Source: a bacterium (GTDB lineage: Bacteria; Planctomycetota; JACOTG01; JAUIME01). Taken from it: a stretch of DNA of 15,777 bases. The notes beneath the pieces were generated by a model. The model was not told the DNA's origin. It saw nothing but the letters and a program-made list of their open reading frames with translations, and did no database searches. A program made the position numbers and the translations under genes. Positions 1 to 5,848 of this stretch are shown here, piece after piece. Position 1 is the first letter of the stretch. Every line of letters begins with the position of its first letter. The DNA lies in assembly GCA_030433195.1 (NCBI GenBank), contig JAUIME010000032.1, positions 1 to 15,777 of the forward strand, in the 5' to 3' direction.

Positions 1-1547
1 TCGACATCCACTGCTACTCGCAGCTCGTGCTCTGGCCGTGGGGCTACACGCCGGCCGTCAACCCGCACGCCGACGAGTTCGACGTGCTCGGCATCGAGAT
101 CGCGCAAGACATGGGTAGCCTCTACGGCAAGCAGTTCATTCAGGGGCCGGTCTACGAGACGATCTATCCGGCGTCGGGTGGCGCCGAGGACTGGGCGTAC
201 GACTACTCGCTCACGCTCGATCCGAACGCGCCGAGCTGGGCGATCTCGTTCGAGCTGCGCGACACGGGCGAGTTCGGGTTCCTGCTCCCGCCGAGCCAGA
301 TCGTCGCGGGCGCCGAAGAGTCGCTGATCGGTTCGCTGCGACACGCCGAGTGGGTCGCGTCGGGGCTGCGCTTCGAGTTCCCGGAGGGCCTGCCGAGCTA
401 CGTGAATCCCGACACCGGCGCGACGTTCGACGTGCGGATCGCCGAGCAGACCGGTTCGAGCTACCAGACCGGGACGGGCGCGCTTCGCTGGCGACTCATG
501 GGCGGCGGCTCGTTCCAGTCCGTCCCGCTCGTCGCGCAGGGCGGTGACCTCTTCGAAGCGACGCTCCCGGCCGCCGCGTGCGGCAGCACGATCGAGTTCT
601 ACTTCGAAGCGCAGGCGACCGATGGTTCGGCGCACACCGAGCCGTTCACGGCCCCGAACACGTTCGAAACCGCCGGCGTCGCCGATCTGGCGACCGCTCT
701 CGCGGACGACTTCCAGACCAACACGGGATGGACGGTCCAGAACGTGAGCCTGTCGGACGGTCCTTGGGGCCGCGGCGTTCCCGTCAACGGCGAGCGCGGC
801 GATCCCCCGACCGACTTCGACGGTTCGGGCGCGTGCTACGTGACCGACAACGTGGCCGGCAACTCCGACGTGGACGGCGGTCCGACGATCCTCACCTCAC
901 CGCTCCTCGATCTGTCGGGTGGCACGGATGCGTACATCGACTTCGCTTACTGGATGTACTGCAGCACGGGCAACGACGACGTCATGGAAGTCGAGCTTTC
1001 GAACAACGGCGGTTCGTCGTGGGTGAACGCTCGTACGTACACGGGCGCCGGCGGTTGGAACCTCGACTCGATTCGTGTCGCGGACCACGTCACGCCGACG
1101 TCGAACATGCGCGTCCGCTTCAGCGTCGCCGACCAGCCGAACGATTCGATCGTCGAGGCGGGTGTCGATGCGTTCCACGCGTACACGATCGAATGTGTTC
1201 CGAGCGGCGCGATCACGTTCACGCACGATCCGCTCGTGCGCGGCATGCCCGCGACGTTCACGGTGACGGGCGCCGAGCCGTTCTCCACGGTCTACTTCTT
1301 CTACACGAAGCGCGGCACGGGAGCCGGGCCGTGCGACCCGTTCTTCGGAGGTCTTTGCTTCGACCTCATGCCGCCGGTCCGGCAGTTCACGACCGCGGTC
1401 GCCGACGAGAACGGGATCGCGACGCGCACGAGGAACGTCCCGAACAACGCACCGATCCGTACGTTCCACTTGCAAGCGGTGAATCGCCGGGGTACCGATG
1501 GCGACGCGTCGGTCAAGTCCAACGTGAGTGAGACGATTCCGCAGTAA
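1..1547 (+). CDS. Secreted M14 zinc carboxypeptidase with C-terminal beta-rich domains (5' end outside window)
   Basis: The reading frame is open from the window edge (first full codon at base 3), so the signal peptide, propeptide and the first zinc ligands lie upstream. The visible start, DIHCYSQLVLWPWGY, matches the pancreatic carboxypeptidase A segment around His196, the third zinc ligand (codon 9-11). IYPASGG (about 162-182) corresponds to the Tyr248 loop and FELRDTG (about 249-269) to the catalytic Glu270, so the core looks intact and active. It should remove C-terminal residues from peptides outside the cytoplasm. The catalytic domain ends near base 360. An Ig-like stretch follows, then an aspartate- and glycine-rich region (about 700-1200) resembling a jelly-roll/MAM-type sandwich, and a last domain (about 1210-1547) with GGLCFDL and VKSNV of a type I associate with planctomycete exported proteins. 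The C-terminal domains may serve binding or anchoring, which is inference. Confidence 0.9.
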   Translation, partial: DIHCYSQLVLWPWGYTPAVNPHADEFDVLGIEIAQDMGSLYGKQFIQGPVYETIYPASGGAEDWAYDYSLTLDPNAPSWAISFELRDTGEFGFLLPPSQIVAGAEESLIGSLRHAEWVASGLRFEFPEGLPSYVNPDTGATFDVRIAEQTGSSYQTGTGALRWRLMGGGSFQSVPLVAQGGDLFEATLPAAACGSTIEFYFEAQATDGSAHTEPFTAPNTFETAGVADLATALADDFQTNTGWTVQNVSLSDGPWGRGVPVNGERGDPPTDFDGSGACYVTDNVAGNSDVDGGPTILTSPLLDLSGGTDAYIDFAYWMYCSTGNDDVMEVELSNNGGSSWVNARTYTGAGGWNLDSIRVADHVTPTSNMRVRFSVADQPNDSIVEAGVDAFHAYTIECVPSGAITFTHDPLVRGMPATFTVTGAEPFSTVYFFYTKRGTGAGPCDPFFGGLCFDLMPPVRQFTTAVADENGIATRTRNVPNNAPIRTFHLQAVNRRGTDGDASVKSNVSETIPQ

Positions 1548-1574
1548 CCCGTTCCGCGATTGACGAACGACACC

Positions 1575-1609
1575 GAGCGGCGCCGCGAACCCGATTCGCG
1601 GCGCCGTTC
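1575..1609 (+). terminator. Strong hairpin, probable terminator of the carboxypeptidase gene
   Basis: A perfect 12-bp inverted repeat (CGGCGCCGCGAA at 1578-1589 and its reverse complement at 1595-1606) encloses a 5-nt loop. The stem extends outward by three more pairs, one of them G-T. It begins 27 nt after the stop codon and is followed by GTTCTTT, a poor T-tract, so intrinsic termination is likely but not certain. Confidence 0.65.
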
Positions 1610-1639
1610 GTTCTTTGGTGGAGTGACCGGAGGATTCGC

Positions 1640-2059
1640 ATGTCGATTCCGAGCAAGCGCGAGATCGATCCGTACGGCGATCTCGACGGCGCGAGTGCGC
1701 GACGAACGTTCGAGGGGAAGAGTGTCGCCGAGGCCGAGCGACTGATCGCCGAGAGCTCGCTCGCGCGGCAGGAAGACTTGTTCTGGATGGGACCGGTCGC
1801 GTTCGTGTACTACCTTCCGGCGGCGGCGGCGTACTTGGAGGGTGAGTCGGCGGCGGGAGATTCCGACTTCGTCTCGAGTCTCTGCGGAACGCTCGTCACG
1901 CGATGCGAGCAAGACGGCGCGGCCATCGACCAAGCGCGGCCCACGATGCGGCGCATCGCGGACTACGTCAGGGAAAACGTCGGGAAGTTCGACCTCGACG
2001 CCGACGAGACATCGTCTGTTCTCCGGAAGATCACGGCGCTGCTCGATCGACTCGATTGA
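1640..2059 (+). CDS. Hypothetical soluble protein, 139 aa
   Basis: I do not recognise a named family. The ATG is preceded by GGAGG at 1629-1633 with 6-nt spacing, so the start is well supported. The protein is acidic to neutral, has no signal peptide or membrane span, and should be cytoplasmic. The N-terminal part contains GKSVAEAERLI and QEDLFWMGPVAFVYYLPAA, an aromatic-rich core that looks like a conserved compact domain; the C-terminal half is helical. Small proteins of this kind occur singly in many bacteria and some resemble immunity or SUKH-type proteins, but no motif here proves that. It lies 92 bp downstream of the carboxypeptidase, behind a strong hairpin, so it is probably a separate transcript. 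Its 3' neighbour is convergent. Confidence 0.75.
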   Translation: MSIPSKREIDPYGDLDGASARRTFEGKSVAEAERLIAESSLARQEDLFWMGPVAFVYYLPAAAAYLEGESAAGDSDFVSSLCGTLVTRCEQDGAAIDQARPTMRRIADYVRENVGKFDLDADETSSVLRKITALLDRLD

Positions 2060-2085
2060 CCGATTCGAGGGGCGGGGTCGATGGG

Positions 2086-2115
2086 CGGGCTCCGCTGACG
2101 GGCTCCGCTGACGGG
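2086..2115. repeat. 13-bp tandem duplication
   Basis: CGGGCTCCGCTGA occurs twice head to tail (2086-2098 and 2099-2111), followed by a partial third CGGG. It lies in the 137-bp spacer between two convergent genes, where slippage would be harmless. Confidence 0.8.
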
Positions 2116-2176
2116 CGGACGGATCGCGCGGTCGAATGACGCCGTGCTCCCGCCCGCCTCTTCGTCGCGTCTCGCG

Positions 2177-2204
2177 ACATCCTCGCTACATCCTCGTTAC
2201 ATCG
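2177..2204. repeat. 11-bp tandem repeat over the 3' end of the DUF4870 gene
   Basis: ACATCCTCGCT (2177-2187) is followed by ACATCCTCGTT (2188-2198) and then ACATCG. Read on the minus strand the repeat covers the stop codon and the bases just after it, so it looks like a short slippage duplication at the gene end. Confidence 0.7.
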
Positions 2205-2613
2205 GGTCGACCCATCCGCGTTCTTCGGTCGGATCGGCGCCGATGATCGGGTAGCGGAAGTACTCGCCGTCGAGACTCCGCACGGCGCCCCAGATAGGTA
2301 GCGCGAACTGTGCGATCGCCGAGATGGCCCAGAGGAGGATCGAGATCGGGATCAGAATGATCGTGACGAAGAGGATTGTCGAGACGACGCTCACGATGAA
2401 CGCGGCGATCGAGAGGTAGAGCGCCTGCTTGGCGATCGCCTTCACGGCCGGGCGGTGCTCCTGGGTGAGGATCAGGACGATCGGCATGAGAATCCCGAGC
2501 CCGGGAATCAACACCCAGGCGAGGCTCGATAGGTGGGCGGCGGCGGCCCAAGCGCGGTCTTCGGGTGCGATCGTGAGATTGCGAGGCATTTCGGTTTCCC
2601 AGGTGGCTTCCAC
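2197..2613 (-). CDS. DUF4870 family small membrane protein, 138 aa
   Basis: The pattern is that of DUF4870 proteins: an N-terminal PEDRAWAAAAHLSSLAWVLIPG segment, a short hydrophilic HRPAVKAIAKQAL turn, and then closely spaced hydrophobic helices. I count three to four membrane segments: one around LIPGLGILMPIVLIL, one or two across AAFIVSVVSTILFVTIILIPI, and one near LLWAISAIAQFAL. A soluble C-terminus with GEYFRYPIIG follows. The function of the family is unknown. The GTG at 2613 is chosen because GAGGAG lies 8 nt upstream. An in-frame ATG further up (2664) has no such site, and the ATG at 2589 would cut off a short tail. It is divergent from the glycosyltransferase, with 183 bp between the starts. 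Confidence 0.85.
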   Translation of the reverse strand: MEATWETEMPRNLTIAPEDRAWAAAAHLSSLAWVLIPGLGILMPIVLILTQEHRPAVKAIAKQALYLSIAAFIVSVVSTILFVTIILIPISILLWAISAIAQFALPIWGAVRSLDGEYFRYPIIGADPTEERGWVDPM

Positions 2614-2796
2614 AGTGGTGTCTCCTCGAATTTCGGGGGTCGATTTCCGTATGCGAGGCGACACTCGGATTATTCGCGAGTTCTCCGGATCGGTCCGGAT
2701 CCTACGAGGACGCTACAATGCGCCGCGCGAGATCCGCAACGATCCTTCGTCGGCCTTGCAGGTCGGCGGGTTCGAACGTTCAGGGAGTGGTCGTTC
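2614..2796. promoter_or_regulatory. Divergent intergenic region, promoters not resolved
   Basis: This region should carry promoters for both the DUF4870 gene and the glycosyltransferase gene. A TACAAT hexamer (2714-2719) is a possible -10 box on the plus strand, but no fitting -35 box lies 15-19 nt upstream. Two copies of the palindrome TCCGGA separated by 4 nt (within 2680-2700) could be an operator. Both are weak observations. Confidence 0.3.
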
Positions 2797-4425
2797 ATGC
2801 GAGTAGCCGTAGGAATCGGGGTCGTCGTCGTTGCCGCCGCTGCCGTGGCGTTCGTCGCGTTCGCGACGGCGGTGCACGGGCTCGGCGTATCGGTCGACGC
2901 CGTGAAGTACCTCTCGACGGGCCGGAGCTTGCTCGCCGGTGAGGGCTTCGTGCAGTTCGACGGCGAGCCGTACGTTCTTTGGCCGCCGTTGTACCCCCTC
3001 GTCATCGCCGCCGCGGGGCTTGCCGATACGGAGATCGTCGAGGCGCTGAGGTTCGTGCACCTCGCGGTCTTCGCGCTCGTCCTTCTCGCTTCGGCGGTGA
3101 TCTTGCGACGCCTCGACGTGCCGGGGGCGGTCGTCGTGGTCGGGGTCGCAGCGGTCGCGGTTGCGCCGCCCGTGCTCCAGATCGTCGTCGCCGTGCAGAG
3201 CGAGCTGATCTTCGTCGCGTTTGTTCTCGCGTATCTGTTCGCGATCACGCGGGCGATCGAGCGGCCCACCCGGACACGGATCGCGATCGCGGGGATCGTC
3301 GTCGCGCTCGCCACGCTGCAACGATACGCGGGGGTCGCGCTCGCGGCGTCCGGTGCGTTGACGCTCGTGATCGCGCCGCGCTCCACGAAGCTCGGACGTC
3401 GTTTCGTCGAAGCGGCCGGATTCGTCTTCGTCGCGATGCTCCCGCTCGCGGGATGGCTCGCGCGCAATGCGATCGTCGCCGGGGGCATGTTCGGAGATCA
3501 CCCTGCGGGGACTCGCTCACTCGCGCTCAATGCGCGTGATCTCGTCGATACGTTGTCGTCGTGGTTCCTGCCGGCACGTTCGATCGGATACGACGAGCGC
3601 ATGCCCTACGGGATCGCGATTCTGGCCGTCGCTACGCTCGGGCTCGTCGTTTCGTCGATCGTCCGGGTGCGCCGGGCTTCGCACGCGCCAGCGGCCGACG
3701 TCGACGAACCGGACACCCCGCCCTCGATCGAGTCGGACGACGACGCGCGCACCGGAGCGCCCGCGCCCGCGAACCGGTCACGCCTCGTGTGGATCGTCGC
3801 GGCGTTCGTTCTCGTCGCGATCTACATCGGCTTCTATCTCACGACCTCGACGCTACGCCACCAAGGTCGGATCGGCCATCGGTACATGGGACCGATCTGG
3901 ATCCCGACGTTCGGATTGCTCTTGGCCGGATTCTGCAGCGCGGCGGCCGGTTTCGCGCGCTTGGCGCGCTCACGATACGCGGCCTCGATCTTGCCGATCG
4001 CCGCGCTGGTCGCTTGGGGAATCGCCGTCGCGGCTCCCCGGCTCGAGGACACGACGGACCAACTACGTCGCGGAGGTTTCTCCGGCTACACGGCCGTGGG
4101 GTGGCAGCGATCCCCGATGCTCGAGTGGCTCGCGGAGCATCGTGACGAGGTCGAGGGATCCGTGTACACCAACTCCACGGAGGCGCTCTACTACGTCTTG
4201 GGTTTGGAATCGCAGGCGCTGCGAACCCGGCTGTCGCACCCCGCGAAGATTCGTGACTCGGCGGTCGTCGATCACGACGCATGGATCGTCTGGTTCGATC
4301 CCTACCTCAGTCGGCGACCGCTGCCGAAGGGGACGTTCGCGGACTTCGATCGCTTGCGAGAAGGCGCGACGGTCGAACCGTGGCGACGCTTTGTGGACGG
4401 AACGATCTACCGAGTCCGTTTCTGA
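2797..4425 (+). CDS. GT-C fold (ArnT/GT39-like) membrane glycosyltransferase, 542 aa
   Basis: The protein is highly hydrophobic with about ten membrane segments. It has the GT-C layout: a first helix, then an outside loop with an acidic residue (Asp34 in GVSVDAVKYL), followed by YVLWPPLYPLVIA and, further on, LQRYAGVAL, all typical of the family 39/ArnT-like group. Such enzymes use a polyprenyl-phosphate-linked sugar and glycosylate lipid or protein acceptors outside the membrane. Donor and acceptor cannot be read from the sequence. A hydrophilic, Asp/Pro-rich stretch sits at about residues 289-327 between two membrane segments. The last 100 residues form a soluble domain (SVYTNSTEALYYVLG). 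The start at 2797 has AGGGAG at 2782-2787. The frame stays open further upstream, but that part overlaps the divergent neighbour's 5' region and looks non-coding. Confidence 0.82.
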   Translation: MRVAVGIGVVVVAAAAVAFVAFATAVHGLGVSVDAVKYLSTGRSLLAGEGFVQFDGEPYVLWPPLYPLVIAAAGLADTEIVEALRFVHLAVFALVLLASAVILRRLDVPGAVVVVGVAAVAVAPPVLQIVVAVQSELIFVAFVLAYLFAITRAIERPTRTRIAIAGIVVALATLQRYAGVALAASGALTLVIAPRSTKLGRRFVEAAGFVFVAMLPLAGWLARNAIVAGGMFGDHPAGTRSLALNARDLVDTLSSWFLPARSIGYDERMPYGIAILAVATLGLVVSSIVRVRRASHAPAADVDEPDTPPSIESDDDARTGAPAPANRSRLVWIVAAFVLVAIYIGFYLTTSTLRHQGRIGHRYMGPIWIPTFGLLLAGFCSAAAGFARLARSRYAASILPIAALVAWGIAVAAPRLEDTTDQLRRGGFSGYTAVGWQRSPMLEWLAEHRDEVEGSVYTNSTEALYYVLGLESQALRTRLSHPAKIRDSAVVDHDAWIVWFDPYLSRRPLPKGTFADFDRLREGATVEPWRRFVDGTIYRVRF

Positions 4426-4441
4426 TCCCGATCGGCCGAAA

Positions 4442-4457
4442 GCCTGACGACTCAGGC
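4442..4457. terminator. Small hairpin between convergent genes
   Basis: GCCTGA (4442-4447) and TCAGGC (4452-4457) enclose the loop CGAC in the gap between the glycosyltransferase and HU stops. The right arm contains the HU stop codon. On the minus strand the stem is followed by TTT, so it may help end HU transcription, but the 6-bp stem is short. Confidence 0.4.
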
Positions 4458-4793
4458 GTGGTGCGCGGTTCCGTTCGCGAACTGGGGTTCGAGAACCCGT
4501 TCGGCGACTTCCTTGAGTCTGCGGCCGGGCTTGAAGTTCACGACTTCGCGAGCCGGGACGGTGACGGTGTCTCCGGTTTGCGGGTTGCGCGCCTTGCGCG
4601 GTGCTCGATGCTTGATCTCGAACACGCCGAACTCGCGAAACTCGAGACGATTGCCGCCCTTGAGTTCCGTCATGATCTCGTTGAGAAACTCTTGCATGAT
4701 GCGGCGCGTGTCGAGCTTCTTGAAGCCCGTGCGATCGGCGATGCGATCGACGATGTCTTGCTTGGTAACGGTAGCGATGGTTCTGCCCCCCAC
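4452..4793 (-). CDS. HU/IHF-family DNA-binding protein
   Basis: The full HU/IHF fold is visible: TVTKQDIVDRIADRTG at the N-terminus, the helical dimer part, then GNRLEFREFGVFEIK, the DNA-binding arm RAPRKARNPQTGDTVTVPA with the intercalating proline, and NFKPGRRLKEVAE. It binds and bends DNA as a dimer and is nucleoid-associated. The start is unusual. Homologues typically begin MATVTK, but here the codon at the Met position is ATC (4776-4778), preceded at 7-nt spacing by GGGGGG. The nearest conventional start is GTG at 4793, giving 113 aa with five extra residues (108 aa from ATC). The only in-frame ATGs (4922, 4967, 5003) lie upstream of the probable promoter element. About nine residues after the last conserved segment form a short tail. 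It is divergent from the sigma factor gene. Confidence 0.93.
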   Translation of the reverse strand: MGGRTIATVTKQDIVDRIADRTGFKKLDTRRIMQEFLNEIMTELKGGNRLEFREFGVFEIKHRAPRKARNPQTGDTVTVPAREVVNFKPGRRLKEVAERVLEPQFANGTAHHA

Positions 4794-4848
4794 GAAAGGC
4801 CGAGCCCTGACAGTCGCGGCGGCACACTCCCGGGCGCCGACGCTCCGA

Positions 4849-4881
4849 AGGGGTATTTGCCGCAGGGGACGAGGACGTAAC
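4849..4881 (-). promoter_or_regulatory. Shared bipartite element, copy upstream of the HU gene
   Basis: Read on the minus strand: GTTACG (4881-4876), 12 nt, then GCGGCAAATACCCCT (4863-4849). The same two blocks with the same spacing stand before the sigma factor gene. It ends 55 nt before the GTG, or 70 nt before the ATC, of the HU gene. The spacing of the two blocks fits a promoter read by an alternative sigma factor, or a regulator site. Confidence 0.6.
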
Positions 4882-4942
4882 GAAAAAAGCCCGAGAAATC
4901 CGCAAATCGTCCGGCGACGCATCCGATGAGAAGTGTAAGTGC

Positions 4943-4970
4943 TTGACCGTCTAGGCGCTTGTGGCATGAT
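4943..4970 (+). promoter_or_regulatory. Candidate sigma-70-type promoter
   Basis: TTGACC (4943-4948, five of six to the -35 consensus) and CATGAT (4965-4970, four of six to the -10 consensus) are separated by 16 nt. It would drive the sigma factor gene with a leader of about 260 nt. Confidence 0.35.
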
Positions 4971-5169
4971 GTCGGAACTCGGGACGCGGCTCCAAACTCT
5001 CATTCGATTCCTATCCGTCCTGCAAGCGTCGACACGGTTCTGCCGGGATCCGTGCTCGATTCGTTTTTCCTGCGCCGCGTCATAGCCTCCATCCCCGAGG
5101 GCCCCGCGACGATGCGCGAATCCGCGCCCGCTGCGAGGCCGACGGCACGCTTTTTTTGCAGAGATTTGT

Positions 5170-5202
5170 GTTACGCGGTTCGATCCCGCGGCAAATACCC
5201 CT
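5170..5202 (+). promoter_or_regulatory. Shared bipartite element, copy upstream of the sigma factor gene
   Basis: GTTACG (5170-5175), 12 nt, then GCGGCAAATACCCCT (5188-5202), ending 34 nt before the sigma ATG. It is identical in both blocks and in spacing to the copy before the divergent HU gene, while the 12-nt spacer is largely different. That argues for selection on the two blocks. If it is a promoter of the encoded sigma factor, the system is autoregulated. Confidence 0.6.
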
Positions 5203-5236
5203 GCAGAACCGTCGACGAAGGGCGCCCCGTTCGCTC

Positions 5237-5848
5237 ATGACTGACCCGAGCCAAACCGGTGAGCCCGATCCAGTGATTCGCGGCCTGATCCGGCGCCTCG
5301 AAGCAGGCGACCTGAGCGCAGGCGAGCGACTCATCGGACGGTTCCAAGACCGAGTGCTGCGCTTCTTCCTCAAGAGGCGTTGCGACTATCACGACGCACG
5401 CGACCTCACCCAAGAAGTCTTCATCTCGGTGATCAAGAGCATCCGGACGTTCGATCCTCACGGCAAGCCGTTCGAAGCCTGGCTGACGGGGATCTGCCAC
5501 AACAAGTATCGGGAGTGGGCGCGCAAGACGGTTCGCAGCGTCGAGCGGCACGCGGAGTATTCGGCCAGCTTCGATGCGAGCTCGTTGTCGGACGCGCCCT
5601 CGGACTCGGCCCTCGAGGAGGAAGAAGAAACCGCGTCGCGGGTGACGAGGCTCGAGGCGTACATCGCGAGCCTTCCCCCCAAACTGCGCGTCGTGATGGA
5701 TCTCACGGCCAAGGGAATGTCGACCGGTCAGATCGCCGAAATCATCGGTGTCCGTCCTCCGGCGGTGCGGCGCCGATTGCGGATCGCTTCGAAGAAGATA
5801 CGCGATGCCTACGAAAAGGATCGCGGAAGGAGCCCTGAAGGATCATGA
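5237..5848 (+). CDS. ECF-type RNA polymerase sigma factor, 203 aa
   Basis: The protein has the two-domain layout of ECF sigma factors. Region 2 (about residues 28-95) includes the DARDLTQEVFISVIKSIRTFD core for binding RNA polymerase and the -10 element, followed by AWLTGICHNKYREWARK. Region 4 (about 140-195) includes LPPKLRVVMDLTAKGMSTGQIAEIIGV and a helix-turn-helix for the -35 element. The linker is long and acidic (EEEEE near residue 128). The ATG at 5237 is chosen because an upstream TTG start would run through the conserved promoter-like element; its ribosome site is weak (GAAGG about 14 nt away). The stop overlaps the next start as ATGA, so the sigma factor and its anti-sigma are translationally coupled. 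The next gene's zinc finger makes the sigma/anti-sigma pairing likely. Confidence 0.92.
   Translation: MTDPSQTGEPDPVIRGLIRRLEAGDLSAGERLIGRFQDRVLRFFLKRRCDYHDARDLTQEVFISVIKSIRTFDPHGKPFEAWLTGICHNKYREWARKTVRSVERHAEYSASFDASSLSDAPSDSALEEEEETASRVTRLEAYIASLPPKLRVVMDLTAKGMSTGQIAEIIGVRPPAVRRRLRIASKKIRDAYEKDRGRSPEGS

Larger units (their letters stand above)
4794..5236. other. 443-bp divergent intergenic region between HU and sigma factor genes
   Basis: I see no gene here. It holds two divergently oriented copies of one bipartite element (4849-4881 and 5170-5202), short T-tracts just upstream of each copy in its own direction (4883-4888 read on minus; 5151-5157 on plus), and one sigma-70-like promoter candidate (4943-4970). 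Its size and content suggest a regulatory region serving both genes. Confidence 0.7.

Noticed and set aside
2713..3501. Long minus-strand open frames opposite the glycosyltransferase
   Set aside because: Charged repetitive translation without hydrophobic core; the plus-strand membrane protein is clearly the real gene.
4972..4995. GGAAC as an ECF -35 box in the HU/sigma intergenic region
   Set aside because: No CGTC-like -10 element at the expected 15-17 nt distance.
5174..5190. tRNA T-arm-like sequence (GCGGTTCGATCCCGC)
   Set aside because: It forms a T-arm-like hairpin, but there is no acceptor partner, D-arm or anticodon arm upstream. It overlaps the shared promoter-like element, whose other copy lacks this hairpin, so it is probably chance.
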